A stretch of DNA of 64,000 nt, taken from Smithella sp. Its GTDB lineage: Bacteria > Desulfobacterota > Syntrophia > Syntrophales > Smithellaceae. The DNA lies in NCBI GenBank assembly GCA_007244375.1, contig SCVW01000002.1, forward strand, positions 1 through 64,000, read 5' to 3'. Numbering within the stretch: position 1 is the stretch's first letter; every line of letters begins with the position of its first letter. Shown in pieces: positions 42,807-52,364 of the stretch. A program made the position numbers and the translations under genes. The notes below the pieces were generated by a model, which searched no databases, was not told the DNA's origin, and saw nothing but the letters and a program-made list of their open reading frames with translations.

Positions 42807-43850
42807 ATGAAAATGACACTTGCAGAGATAGCGGTGTTTCTTGGCGGCACTGTCATTGGTGCGGGTAATACAGTTATAGAAAGTATCCGTTCCATAGAAG
42901 AAGCAAATGAAGGTGATATTACCTTTATTGCCAATAAGAAATATTTGAAAAAGTTGAAGCTGACTAAAGCATCTGCTGTTCTCGTCCCGCCTAAAACAGA
43001 TGCGGAAGACAAGAATTTGATTGTTGTCGATGATCCTTATGTTGCTTTGGGGAAATTACTGACTCTTTTTTATCCGTTGGAGCATGGCGGAAGCGCTATA
43101 AGCCCGGATGCTTATATTGAAGAAGGTGCTACTGTATCTCCTGAGGCAACGATTTTTCCCCGGGTTTTTATAGGCAAAGGTGCAACGATCAATAAAGGAG
43201 CCGTCATTTATCCGGGCGTTTTTATCGGTCGTAATTCTTTAATTGGTGAAGATTCAATACTTTATCCCAATGTTAGTGTTTATCACTCTTGCATCATCGG
43301 TAAAAGAGTAATCCTGCATTCCGGAGTTGTAATTGGTTCCGATGGATTCGGTTTTGCATCCCCGGGCAATGGTAATATAAAGATTCCGCAAATAGGTATT
43401 GTGCAGATTGATGATGATGTGGAAATCGGAGCCAATACCACTGTCGATCGTGCCGCACTCGGAAAAACATGGATTCAGCGCAACGTTAAAATCGATAATC
43501 TTGTCCAAATTGCGCATAATGTTGTTATTGGTGAGAAATCTGTCATTACTGCTCAGGTCGGTATTTCCGGGAGTACAAAACTGGGCAAGAGTGTGATGGT
43601 TGGCGGACAGACAGGAATGGTCGGACATATTGAAATCGGAGACAATGTAATGATAGCGGCTGATTCCAAAATTCATAAAAATATCAGATCAGGTGAAATA
43701 GTCGGTGGAAAACCGCATATGCCTTATAAAGAATATTTGCAGGTGGAAGCCTGCCAGTCGAAAATTCCAGAAATGAGAGCGACTCTCAAGGATCTGACAA
43801 AAAAGGTTGATGATCTCTTTAAAAAAATAGATTCTCTGAAAGAAGGTTAG
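42807..43850 (+). CDS. lpxD: LpxD, UDP-3-O-acylglucosamine N-acyltransferase
   Basis: 347 residues. N-terminal uridine-binding domain (1-100), then left-handed parallel beta-helix hexapeptide repeats (about 105-290; many I-G-x-x-x-x units), and a C-terminal helical tail. Catalytic His lies in VQIAHNVVIGEKS. Adds the N-linked acyl chain in step three of lipid A synthesis. In this gene order fabZ usually lies between lpxD and lpxA; here lpxA starts 4 bp after the stop and fabZ is absent. Confidence 0.95.
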   Translation: MKMTLAEIAVFLGGTVIGAGNTVIESIRSIEEANEGDITFIANKKYLKKLKLTKASAVLVPPKTDAEDKNLIVVDDPYVALGKLLTLFYPLEHGGSAISPDAYIEEGATVSPEATIFPRVFIGKGATINKGAVIYPGVFIGRNSLIGEDSILYPNVSVYHSCIIGKRVILHSGVVIGSDGFGFASPGNGNIKIPQIGIVQIDDDVEIGANTTVDRAALGKTWIQRNVKIDNLVQIAHNVVIGEKSVITAQVGISGSTKLGKSVMVGGQTGMVGHIEIGDNVMIAADSKIHKNIRSGEIVGGKPHMPYKEYLQVEACQSKIPEMRATLKDLTKKVDDLFKKIDSLKEG

Positions 43851-43854
43851 ATAA

Positions 43855-44628
43855 ATGAAAATTCATCCTACAGCTATTGTTTCTCCTGACGCGAAACTGG
43901 AAGAAGGAGTGGAAATAGGTCCCTACAGCATCATCGGCAGTGACGTCAAGATCGGCAAAAATACATCAATCGGGCCGCATACTGTCATTGATGACTATAC
44001 TCATATCGGCGAAGGTTGTCGTATTTTTCAATTTTGCTCCATCGGTGCTCCTCCGCAGGATTTGAAATTCGGTGGAGAAAAGACCAGGGTAATTATCGGA
44101 AACTTTAATACCATCAGGGAATTTGTAACAATTCATCGTGCCACATCTGCCGATATAGGTGTGACTATCATTGGCGATCACAATCTGCTTATGGCTTATG
44201 TTCATGTAGCGCATAATTGCAAACTGGGTAATAAAATTGTTATGGCTAACGTGGCTACACTGGCCGGTCATGTGCATGTTGAAGATTACGCTATTATCGG
44301 AGGGTTAACAGCAGTTCATCAATTCACCTCTATCGGCGCCCATTGTATTATCGGTGGAGCATCAGGGGTGGTCAAAGATATTCCTCCTTATACCATGGCT
44401 TCCGGCAACCATGCCAAGCTGTTTGGTCTGAATCTTGTCGGACTTAAAAGGCGCGATTTTTCGGAAAAAACAATCAAAGCGCTCAAAGACGCTTACAGGA
44501 TCATCTTCCGCTCCAATCTTTTATTGGATGCAGCCTTGAAAAAAGCACAGGACGAAATCGAAAATATCCCGGAAGTAAATCATTTTATAAAGTTCATCAA
44601 AGAGTCAGAAAGAGGCGTTTGCCGCTGA
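43855..44628 (+). CDS. lpxA: LpxA, UDP-sugar acyltransferase (first step of lipid A)
   Basis: 257 residues: hexapeptide beta-helix (about 1-185, beginning [22 protein letters not shown]) and C-terminal helical domain (from [14 protein letters not shown]). Catalytic His in [11 protein letters not shown], and the [13 protein letters not shown] and [26 protein letters not shown] segments of LpxA. Normally acylates the 3-OH of UDP-GlcNAc. Because gnnA- and gnnB-like genes follow at once, this enzyme may instead prefer the 3-amino analogue UDP-GlcNAc3N, as in Acidithiobacillus and Leptospira. Confidence 0.95.
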   Translation: MKIHPTAIVSPDAKLEEGVEIGPYSIIGSDVKIGKNTSIGPHTVIDDYTHIGEGCRIFQFCSIGAPPQDLKFGGEKTRVIIGNFNTIREFVTIHRATSADIGVTIIGDHNLLMAYVHVAHNCKLGNKIVMANVATLAGHVHVEDYAIIGGLTAVHQFTSIGAHCIIGGASGVVKDIPPYTMASGNHAKLFGLNLVGLKRRDFSEKTIKALKDAYRIIFRSNLLLDAALKKAQDEIENIPEVNHFIKFIKESERGVCR

Positions 44629-44638
44629 TATTAAAAAA

Positions 44639-45586
44639 ATGAAAAAAAAGAAAATAAAAATTGGCGTGGTCGGAGTGGGCCATTTAGGCAATTATCATCT
44701 GCAAAAATACCATAATCTGGAAAATTGCGAGATTGCCGCTGTGGCCGATACGTTTGCTGATCGCGCGCAGAAGGCGGCAAAAATTTATAAATGTACTCCG
44801 TTTTCTGATTATCAGGCGATGTTGAGTATAATCGATGCCGTGAGTATTGCCGTCCCGACGAGCGAACATCACAGAGTTGCAAGGGATTTTCTTGCGGCCG
44901 GCGTGGATGTCTTGATAGAAAAACCTATATGCGCAACGTTGAAAGAAGCAGATGAATTAATAGAGTTGGCAGGAAAAAATAGTTTGATTCTGCAGGTTGG
45001 TTTTGTTGAAAGATTCAATCCAGCAATTATGGCAATGGAAAATGTTATAAAGAAGCCTATGTTTATTGAAGCTCATCGGTTGCATCCCTTCTTTGAGCGC
45101 GGGACCGATGTTGATGTTATTCTGGATTTGATGATTCACGATCTGGACATTATTCTGAAATTTGTAAATGCTCCGATTACATGTGTTGAAGCTGTGGGAG
45201 TACCTATTCTTTCCGATAAGATTGATATCTCCAATGTGCGAATTTCTTTTGCTACCGGTTGCATAGCCAATGTTACAGCCAGCCGCATTAGCGCCAAAAC
45301 CATGCAAAAAATACGCTTTTTCGGTGTCGAAGGATATCACGCAGTCGATTGCCAGAAACGTGAAATTGTATCCTTGAGCAAAAAAACAAACGAAACCGGT
45401 GAACAGCAGATTATTCAGAATAATGTCGAAGTTGGCAGTCATGATCCTCTGGAGGAAGAAATTCGTTCTTTTGTCAATGCCGTGGCTGATCGTTCCATTC
45501 CTCTTGTTTCCGGTGAAGAAGCACGCAAATCTCTGGAATTGGCCATTGATATAATAAATAAAATGAAAGTTGCCGAGGTAGTGTAA
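44639..45586 (+). CDS. gnnA: NAD-dependent sugar dehydrogenase, GnnA-like
   Basis: 315 residues, Gfo/Idh/MocA fold: Rossmann motif IGVVGVGHLGNYH, then EKPICATLKEAD (EKP loop with the catalytic Lys) and the C-terminal alpha/beta substrate domain (DVILDLMIHDLDIILKF, with the H-D pair). Placement between lpxA and lpxB, directly followed by a DegT-type aminotransferase, matches gnnA of Acidithiobacillus ferrooxidans, which oxidises the 3-OH of UDP-GlcNAc to a ketone. Function is inferred from fold plus position; other UDP-sugar oxidoreductases share the fold. Confidence 0.8.
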   Translation: MKKKKIKIGVVGVGHLGNYHLQKYHNLENCEIAAVADTFADRAQKAAKIYKCTPFSDYQAMLSIIDAVSIAVPTSEHHRVARDFLAAGVDVLIEKPICATLKEADELIELAGKNSLILQVGFVERFNPAIMAMENVIKKPMFIEAHRLHPFFERGTDVDVILDLMIHDLDIILKFVNAPITCVEAVGVPILSDKIDISNVRISFATGCIANVTASRISAKTMQKIRFFGVEGYHAVDCQKREIVSLSKKTNETGEQQIIQNNVEVGSHDPLEEEIRSFVNAVADRSIPLVSGEEARKSLELAIDIINKMKVAEVV

Positions 45587-45588
45587 AA

Positions 45589-46683
45589 ATGATTCCCATG
45601 GTGGATTTAAAAAGGCAGTATCATAATTTAAAAAAAGAAATTGATGCTGCGATAAGCGATGTTTTAGAGCAAACCCGTTTTATTCTCGGACCTAACGTAA
45701 GCGCACTGGAAGAAGAAGTTGCCGCTTATCATAATTTGTCTTATGCCGTGGGAGTAGCCAACGGGACCGATGCCTTGCTTCTTGCCTTGCGTGCCTGTGG
45801 AATTGGTGACGGTGACGAGGTAATTACCACCCCTTTTACATTCATTGCCACGGCGGAAGTGATAGCTCTTTTAGGTGCAACTCCCGTGTTTGTAGACATT
45901 TGTCCGGATACTTTTAATATTAATAGCTGTCAAATTGCTGAAAGAATAACCGCGAAAACTAAGGCAATTGTTCCGGTGCATTTGTTCGGTCATCCTGCCG
46001 ACATGGCACCGGTTGTGGAAATAGCCAGGAAGCATAACCTAAAAGTGATTGAAGATTGCGCGCAGGCTTTCGGTGCCAAATATAATGGAAAAAAAGTCGG
46101 CACAATCGGTGACGTCGGGTGTTTTAGTTTCTTCCCTAGTAAGAATTTAGCCGGTTATGGCGATGGAGGTATGGTCATCACAAATAATAAAAAAATCGCC
46201 GAACAGGTAAAAATGTTACGCAATCACGGCAGTGCAAAGCGTTATTATCATAAGGTAATCGGTTACAACAGTCGTCTCGATGAAATTCAGGCCGCGATCA
46301 TTCGTGTTAAGCTCAAAAAAATAGATCAGTTTAATGAGGCACGCCGTCAAAACGCGGTGTATTATTGTGCAGCTATCAAAAGTAAAGATATAATCCTGCC
46401 GACAACTATTTCTGATAATGAACATGTTTACCACCAATTTACTATTCGTGCAAAAAATCGTGATGTTTTAGCCGGCGCTCTTCAACAAAAAAATATTGCT
46501 TCAGCCGTTTATTATCCGGTACCTTTGCATCAGCAGGAAGTTTTTCTGAATTTGTACAATGTTTCGGTAAAATTGCCGCAAAGCGAGAAATGTGCGCAGG
46601 AAGTTCTTTCTTTGCCGATGTTTCCGGAATTAAGCCGGGAGGAAATCAGGTTTATTGCCGACGTGGTTAATCATGCCTCTTGA
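45589..46683 (+). CDS. gnnB: PLP-dependent sugar aminotransferase, GnnB-like (DegT/DnrJ/EryC1)
   Basis: 364 residues of the DegT/DnrJ/EryC1 family: VDLKRQYHNLKKEIDAAI start, AVGVANGTDALLLALRACG, VHLFGHPADM, EDCAQAFGAKYNGKKVGTIGDVGCFSFFPSKNLAGYGDGG with the PLP lysine in SKNL, and RNHGSAKRYYH. Two bp after the GnnA-like gene, so translationally coupled. In characterised systems GnnB transaminates the 3-keto sugar to UDP-2-acetamido-3-amino-2,3-dideoxyglucose, the precursor of amide-rich lipid A. The pairing with a dehydrogenase inside the lpx run is the main evidence. Confidence 0.8.
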   Translation: MIPMVDLKRQYHNLKKEIDAAISDVLEQTRFILGPNVSALEEEVAAYHNLSYAVGVANGTDALLLALRACGIGDGDEVITTPFTFIATAEVIALLGATPVFVDICPDTFNINSCQIAERITAKTKAIVPVHLFGHPADMAPVVEIARKHNLKVIEDCAQAFGAKYNGKKVGTIGDVGCFSFFPSKNLAGYGDGGMVITNNKKIAEQVKMLRNHGSAKRYYHKVIGYNSRLDEIQAAIIRVKLKKIDQFNEARRQNAVYYCAAIKSKDIILPTTISDNEHVYHQFTIRAKNRDVLAGALQQKNIASAVYYPVPLHQQEVFLNLYNVSVKLPQSEKCAQEVLSLPMFPELSREEIRFIADVVNHAS

Positions 46684-46705
46684 AGAAAAAAAATCAATTC
46701 CCATA

Positions 46706-47854
46706 ATGAACTCTATACATAAAAAAAATAAAACAATCATGATTGTTGCCGGTGAGGCTTCCGGCGACATGCATGGAGCCAATCTGGTAAGAGAAATGTT
46801 GAGGATTGATCCGACGCTGAATTTTTACGGTATCGGTGGAAAGAAAATGAAAGAAGAAAAAGTTCAAATTCTTGCTGATGCTTCCGATATGGCTGTTGTT
46901 GGATTAACCGAAGTTATTTCCAAGTTGGGAAATATTTTTAAAATAATGAACATGATGAAAGAATCATTAAATGAACGCCAACCGGATCTTGTTATTTTGA
47001 TTGATTATCCTGATTTCAATCTTCCTTTGGCTAAGGCTGCCAGGAAAAAAGGTATAAAGGTTTTTTATTATATCAGCCCGCAGGTCTGGGCCTGGCGCAA
47101 GGGCAGGATAGGGAAAATTAAGAAAACTGTAAATAAAATGGCAGTTATCCTTCCTTTTGAAGTTGATACATATGCCCGAGAAGGGTTTACGGTGGATTAT
47201 GTCGGACATCCTTTGCTTGATTTGGTAAAGCCGAATTATTCCAAGCTGGAATCGAGGAAAAAATTCGGTCTTGACGATAGTAAAATTACGATAGGAATTT
47301 TACCCGGCAGCCGGCTTTCGGAAGTTGAAAAATTAATGCCGGAATTGTTGCGTGCGGCCGAAATTTTAAAGAAAGAAATGCCGGACATACAATTTGTTCT
47401 TCCGCTGGCCGATACTCTTGAAGAAAAAAACGTAGCTGAAATTATTTCCGGATTTACGCTAAAAATAGATGTAATTGCCGGTCATACTTACGATGTCATT
47501 TCCTGTGCAGATTTGGTTTTGGTTGCTTCAGGGACGGCAACTCTGGAAACAGCTCTTCTTAATGTTCCGATGGTTATTGTTTATAAGGTTTCTCTCCTTT
47601 CTTACGTTATTGGCAGATTGTTTGTTCGTGTGAAAAACATCGGTCTGGTTAATATTATTGCCGGAAAAACAATTGTTCCGGAACTGATTCAAAAAGATGC
47701 CAGTGGTGAGCGTATCGCTCAAGAGGCTTTGGCAATTTTAAGGAATAAAGAGAGAAAACAGAAAATAATAAAAGAATTGGAAGCAATTCGCGCCAAATTG
47801 GGCGAACCCGGTGCCGCAATAAGATCTGCGCAAATTGCCTATGATATGATATAG
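46706..47854 (+). CDS. lpxB: Lipid-A-disaccharide synthase
   Basis: About 382 residues from ATG 46706 (MNSIHKKNKTIMIVAGEASGD), which puts VAGEASGD 12 residues from the start as usual in LpxB; in-frame ATG codons at 46655 and 46673 lie within the upstream gene. GT19 glycosyltransferase: GEASGDMHGANLV, YISPQVWAWRKGRIGKIKK, LPFEVDTYAREG, GILPGSRLSEVEKLMPELL and VASGTATLE. Joins two acylated sugars in a beta-1,6 link at the inner membrane. Confidence 0.94.
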   Translation: MNSIHKKNKTIMIVAGEASGDMHGANLVREMLRIDPTLNFYGIGGKKMKEEKVQILADASDMAVVGLTEVISKLGNIFKIMNMMKESLNERQPDLVILIDYPDFNLPLAKAARKKGIKVFYYISPQVWAWRKGRIGKIKKTVNKMAVILPFEVDTYAREGFTVDYVGHPLLDLVKPNYSKLESRKKFGLDDSKITIGILPGSRLSEVEKLMPELLRAAEILKKEMPDIQFVLPLADTLEEKNVAEIISGFTLKIDVIAGHTYDVISCADLVLVASGTATLETALLNVPMVIVYKVSLLSYVIGRLFVRVKNIGLVNIIAGKTIVPELIQKDASGERIAQEALAILRNKERKQKIIKELEAIRAKLGEPGAAIRSAQIAYDMI

Positions 47855-47862
47855 GGACAAAT

Positions 47863-49626
47863 ATGGGAATTTTTAAAAGACTTTTGTTGATGGCCAGGCA
47901 GTATTATGTGCGTTTCATCTTGGCTGCGATTTGCATGGTCATTGCCGGCGGTCTGCAATCCGCTTTACCGTTGATTGCAAAACCGGCAATTGATGAGATA
48001 TTCGTCAGCAAAGATATTTCTGCCTTGAAGTGGATTCCGTTTGTGGTCGTTGCCATTTTTCTGTTTAAAGGATTGGCCAACTATGGACAAGCTGTTTTAA
48101 TGAGCTCTATCGGTTTGCGCATTGTTACGAACTTACGCAATCAACTCTATGAACAAATCCAGAAACAATCCTTGTCTTTCTTTACCGACCATCCCACAGG
48201 ACTATTGATGTCACGGATTACCAATGATGTTCAATCCGTTCAAACTGCTTCCGCTGAGGCGATAACCGCATTGGTTAAAGACACTGTCATGCTGATAGGT
48301 CTCATCGGTGTTATTTTTTACACGGACTGGAAACTGGCGCTCATTGCGGTGCTCGTCTTTCCCCTGACTATATATCCCATTGCCTGGTTTGGCAGAAAAA
48401 TGCGCAAGGTTACAACCTCCACTCAAATCACCATGGGAACTTTGAATTCACTATTACAGGAAACCATTTCCGGGACCAGGATTGTCAAGGCATTCGGCAT
48501 GGAAAAATACGAAAGCAAAAGATTCGCTGCAGAAAACGAAAAGCTTTTTAAATATAACATGAAGGCAGTTTCCGTAAATGCCATTTCGAGCCCGCTTATG
48601 GATTTTCTGGGGGGATTGGGAATTGCCGCCGTCATTTTCTACGGCGGATACAACGTCGTACATGGTAATTCCACGCCGGGTACCTTCTTCTCTTTTATTG
48701 CCGCATTGCTGATGCTTTACGAGCCGGTTAAACGGCTTACCAATATTAATAACACAATTAATCAGGGCATTGCCGGAGCCGATCGTATTTTCAGTATCAT
48801 TGATAGATTACCGGATATCCAGGACAAACCCGGAGCAGTTGATCTGCAGCCGATTAGTAAAAGTATTGATATGGAAAAAGTAATTTTTTGCTATGAAACA
48901 ACACCGGTTTTGAAGAACATCAATTTATCGATTAAAGCCGGTGAAGTAGTCGCATTTGTCGGGATGAGCGGCGGGGGAAAAACATCGCTGGTTAATTTAA
49001 TACCGAGATTTTATGATGTCAGTCAGGGACGTGTATTGATTGACGGACATGACATTCGTGATGTGACATTGCGATCGCTTCGCGGTCAGATTGCCATAGT
49101 TACGCAGCAGACGATACTTTTTAATGATACGGTAAGAAATAACATTGCTTATGGTGATATTGAAAGAACCGAAGAAGATATTACTAACGCGGCCAAGGCG
49201 GCAAATGCTCATGACTTCATCATGAAAATGCCGAAAGGCTATGATACAAATATCGGAGAACTGGGCACTAAAATATCCGGCGGGGAAAAACAGCGCCTTT
49301 CCATTGCCCGGGCGATTTTGAAAAACGCACCTATTCTGATTCTGGATGAAGCTACTTCATCGCTGGATACGGAGGCGGAAATTGAAGTGCAGGATGCTTT
49401 GGATAATCTAATGAAGGGCCGTACTACTCTGGTTATTGCTCACAGACTATCCACAATACGCAATGCCGACAGGATTATCGCGCTGGTCAACGGAGAAATT
49501 GTTGAAGAAGGTAATCACGAAAGTCTTATGGCAAAAAAAGGCGAATATTTCCGTCTATATAATTTGCAGTTTAAAGATGAAGGAAATGATGAGAAAAATG
49601 ATCAATTGGCAAAGGATATGGGATGA
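47863..49626 (+). CDS. msbA: Lipid A export ABC transporter MsbA
   Basis: 587 residues: six-span transmembrane domain (1-320) fused to an ATPase (about 340-575). Walker A GMSGGGKTS, Q-loop TQQTILFNDTV, signature ISGGEKQRLSIARAI, Walker B ILILDEATSSLD, H-loop IAHRLS. FFTDHPTGLLMSRITNDV in the coupling region is MsbA-like. Flips core-lipid A across the inner membrane. The usual neighbour waaA (Kdo transferase) is not between msbA and lpxK here. Confidence 0.93.
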   Translation: MGIFKRLLLMARQYYVRFILAAICMVIAGGLQSALPLIAKPAIDEIFVSKDISALKWIPFVVVAIFLFKGLANYGQAVLMSSIGLRIVTNLRNQLYEQIQKQSLSFFTDHPTGLLMSRITNDVQSVQTASAEAITALVKDTVMLIGLIGVIFYTDWKLALIAVLVFPLTIYPIAWFGRKMRKVTTSTQITMGTLNSLLQETISGTRIVKAFGMEKYESKRFAAENEKLFKYNMKAVSVNAISSPLMDFLGGLGIAAVIFYGGYNVVHGNSTPGTFFSFIAALLMLYEPVKRLTNINNTINQGIAGADRIFSIIDRLPDIQDKPGAVDLQPISKSIDMEKVIFCYETTPVLKNINLSIKAGEVVAFVGMSGGGKTSLVNLIPRFYDVSQGRVLIDGHDIRDVTLRSLRGQIAIVTQQTILFNDTVRNNIAYGDIERTEEDITNAAKAANAHDFIMKMPKGYDTNIGELGTKISGGEKQRLSIARAILKNAPILILDEATSSLDTEAEIEVQDALDNLMKGRTTLVIAHRLSTIRNADRIIALVNGEIVEEGNHESLMAKKGEYFRLYNLQFKDEGNDEKNDQLAKDMG

Positions 49627-50713
49627 TGACGGGAATACAGGTTTTTACGTTCCGCTCAAAATAATTACATCCGTCCTGTCTTTTTTCTATCTTGTTGTTA
49701 TCAGCCTTCGCAATTGGCTTTACGATAAAAGAATATTCAAGGAAACCAAGCTTCCCTGTCCGGTCATCAGTGTCGGCAATATCACCGTAGGCGGTACGGG
49801 TAAAACTCCCTGCGTAATCATGTTGGCACGTATGCTTCAGAAAAATGGTTTTAAGCCGGCGGTTATCAGTCGCGGTTACGGAAGCAGAAGTGTCAAATCG
49901 GTGAATATTGTATCGAACGGCGAAAAAATTTTATTGGACAACGAAATTGCCGGAGATGAACCCTATTTGATTGCTCAGGAATTAAAAGACATTCCTGTGA
50001 TTATCGGCGCAAAAAGAATCGCCACAGGAGAGACGGCAATTAATGAATTCGGGGCAAACGTACTTATTTGCGACGATGCGATGCAGCATCGGCAAATTTT
50101 CAGGGATATCAATCTGGTTTTATTGGACAGCCGCGGATTGAACGAAAAAAATCATGTCCTGCCGCGCGGAAGATTACGCGAACCGCTGAAAGAATTGAAA
50201 CGAGCCAACGCTGTAATACTTACGCGAACAGATGAAACGCAACAAAAAGGTGAAAAAATCGGAGTAACAATAGTAACAAAAGATATGCCCGTTTTTAAAA
50301 GTATTCATAAGCCGAAAGATATTATCAGGGCAGATTTCAGCGAGCAAAAACCTGTTTCCAAAATCAAAGAGAAGAAAGTTTATGCTTTTTGCGGAATAGC
50401 CAAACCTGATTCGTTTAAGAACATTCTTTCTCTTGCCGGAGCTGAAATTTTATCATTTGATATTTTTCCGGATCACCACCGTTACAACGAAAGCGAACTG
50501 GAAAAAATAAGGGAAGGATTTATTGGTTGCCGTGCCGATTATCTGATGACTACGGAAAAAGACGCCGTACGCATTGGGAATTACCCCGATTTTTTAAAAA
50601 TATTGAGTGTCTTGCGCGTGGAAATGGAAATAATACCTCACGCCCGGTTGTTTGAAGAATTTATAATTAATCGGATAAAACTTTGTCGGGGGAAAAACAA
50701 GGATAAGAATTAA
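49598..50713 (+). CDS. lpxK: Tetraacyldisaccharide 4'-kinase
   Basis: About 371 residues; the start is uncertain among ATG codons at 49586, 49589 and 49598, all inside the end of msbA, and 49598 (MINWQRIWDDDG) best matches the family. One N-terminal membrane-associated helix (IITSVLSFFYLVVISLRNW), P-loop VGNITVGGTGKTP, VISRGYGS, GDEPYLIA, and the DDAMQHRQIFRDINLVLLD segment. Phosphorylates lipid A at the 4' position. Overlap with msbA by 29 bp and with waaF by 1 bp shows tight coupling. Confidence 0.92.
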   Translation: MINWQRIWDDDGNTGFYVPLKIITSVLSFFYLVVISLRNWLYDKRIFKETKLPCPVISVGNITVGGTGKTPCVIMLARMLQKNGFKPAVISRGYGSRSVKSVNIVSNGEKILLDNEIAGDEPYLIAQELKDIPVIIGAKRIATGETAINEFGANVLICDDAMQHRQIFRDINLVLLDSRGLNEKNHVLPRGRLREPLKELKRANAVILTRTDETQQKGEKIGVTIVTKDMPVFKSIHKPKDIIRADFSEQKPVSKIKEKKVYAFCGIAKPDSFKNILSLAGAEILSFDIFPDHHRYNESELEKIREGFIGCRADYLMTTEKDAVRIGNYPDFLKILSVLRVEMEIIPHARLFEEFIINRIKLCRGKNKDKN

Positions 50714-51780
50714 TGTCCAAAAATATCAAAAAATTACCGCGTGAAGGCATGAATAAAATTTTAATTCGCGGTACAAACTGGATCGGCGATGCCATCATGA
50801 CATTACCGGCGGTGGCTTCAATCCGTGCCACTTACCCCAAAGCGCATATTGCCATGCTGGCAAAACCCTGGGTGGCTGATATTTATCAACTTTTTTCGGG
50901 CATGGATGAAATAATCGTATATGAAAGCAAGTTTGATAATCCGGCCGGAGTTTTTAAGCTTGCTCAAAGGTTAAGGGAAAAAAAATTCGATCTGGCGATA
51001 CTTATGCAGAATGCCATCGAAGCCGCGATTATTGCTCTTGCAGCGCGAATTCAGCTGCGTGCCGGTTATGATTCTGATGGCCGCGGTCTGTTGCTTACCA
51101 ATCGGGTAAAGCGTACGGAAGAAATAAAAAAAGTACACCAGACTGATTATTATCTGGAAATGGTCAAGGCTCTGGGTTGCGTTTCAGTAGGACGTGAAAT
51201 GCACATGGAAACGAAGATAAATCTTTCAACAGCAAAAAACGTTTTGGGTAAATTTGTACCAGAGGAAACCGGGAAAACAATAATCGGCATTGCTCCGGGA
51301 GCTACTTACGGTCCGGCGAAAAAATGGTTTCCGGAGAGGTTTGCCGAAGTGGCGGACAATCTGAATGAAAAATTTTCCGCCCGGATAATTGTCATGGGAG
51401 GAAAGTCCGATAGAGAAACGGCTCGGGAAGTTCAGAAACTGGCGAAGGCGAAATTAATTGATCTTGCAGGAAAGACAACATTGCAGGAAGCTGTTTTTTT
51501 AATTTCACAATGTCAACTTTTTATCAGCAATGATTCGGGATTGATGCATATAGCCGGCTCTTTGAATATTCCCACAGTGGCAATTTTCGGTTCAACGAAT
51601 CCCACTACCACTGCGCCGGTAGGAAGTAGATCTGTAATTGTCCGGCATGAGGTGCCTTGTAGTCCTTGTTTGAAGAAAAGCTGCCCGAAGGATTTCCGTT
51701 GCATGAAAATGATTTCCGTAGAAGACGTTTTGCATGTTGCTGAAAAATTACTTTCAAATCGTCGGGATAATAAACAATGA
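50713..51780 (+). CDS. waaF: Lipopolysaccharide heptosyltransferase II
   Basis: 355 residues, GT9 family: ILIRGTNWIGDAIMTLPAVASIRATYP start, IGIAPGATYGPAKKWFPERFAEVA in the second domain, and SNDSGLMHIAGSLNIPTVAIFGSTNPTTTAPVG, followed by the heptosyltransferase-type cysteine cluster PCSPCLKKSCPKDFRCM. Adds the second heptose of the inner core. The TAATG junction with lpxK and AAGGAT 8 bp upstream support the ATG at 50713; a second in-frame start 12 codons later is possible. Confidence 0.93.
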   Translation: MSKNIKKLPREGMNKILIRGTNWIGDAIMTLPAVASIRATYPKAHIAMLAKPWVADIYQLFSGMDEIIVYESKFDNPAGVFKLAQRLREKKFDLAILMQNAIEAAIIALAARIQLRAGYDSDGRGLLLTNRVKRTEEIKKVHQTDYYLEMVKALGCVSVGREMHMETKINLSTAKNVLGKFVPEETGKTIIGIAPGATYGPAKKWFPERFAEVADNLNEKFSARIIVMGGKSDRETAREVQKLAKAKLIDLAGKTTLQEAVFLISQCQLFISNDSGLMHIAGSLNIPTVAIFGSTNPTTTAPVGSRSVIVRHEVPCSPCLKKSCPKDFRCMKMISVEDVLHVAEKLLSNRRDNKQ

Positions 51781-52364
51781 AAAAAAATGCGGCCATTTTT
51801 TTGGATAGAGACGGAGTGATTAACGAGGAAGTGGGCTATCTGAACAGTCTTGATAAGCTTAAAGTGATTCCATGCGCTTATGAAGCCATCAAACTGATCA
51901 ATGAAAGCGGCATGAAAGCCGTAGTCATTTCCAATCAATCCGGAGTGGCCAGAGGAATGATTACCGAAGAATTTGTGATAAAAACAAATGAATATCTCCG
52001 GATCATTTTACAAAAGCAAGGAGTCTACATAGACAATTTCTATTATTGTCCGCATCATCCGACGGAAGGGCAAGAACCTTACCGGCGTATTTGTGATTGC
52101 CGTAAACCTGCGCCGGGTATGTTTTTAGCAGCAGCCCGCGATTTGAATATTAATTTGAAAATATCTTATATGATAGGTGACAGATTCCTCGATATGGAGG
52201 CGGCAAAGAAGGTCGGAGTTAAAGGTGTTCTGGTAAAGACAGGTTACGGCAGCGAACCTTTGCAGGATGATGGTCCGAATAAGGAAACAGACGAGGGGGA
52301 ACCGGATCATGTTGCCGCAGATATATTGGATGCTGTAAAGTGGATATTAAAGGATAGAAAGTGA
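51777..52364 (+). CDS. gmhB: D-glycero-manno-heptose 1,7-bisphosphate 7-phosphatase
   Basis: 195 residues, HAD superfamily class III. Nucleophile motif FLDRDGVINEEVGYL (DxD), VISNQSGVARGMITEEF, then the zinc-binding CPHHPTEG...CDCRKPAPGMF cysteine/histidine set, and motif III GDRFLDMEAAKKVG. Supplies activated heptose for the adjoining heptosyltransferases. Overlaps waaF and waaC by 4 bp each. Confidence 0.93.
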   Translation: MKKNAAIFLDRDGVINEEVGYLNSLDKLKVIPCAYEAIKLINESGMKAVVISNQSGVARGMITEEFVIKTNEYLRIILQKQGVYIDNFYYCPHHPTEGQEPYRRICDCRKPAPGMFLAAARDLNINLKISYMIGDRFLDMEAAKKVGVKGVLVKTGYGSEPLQDDGPNKETDEGEPDHVAADILDAVKWILKDRK

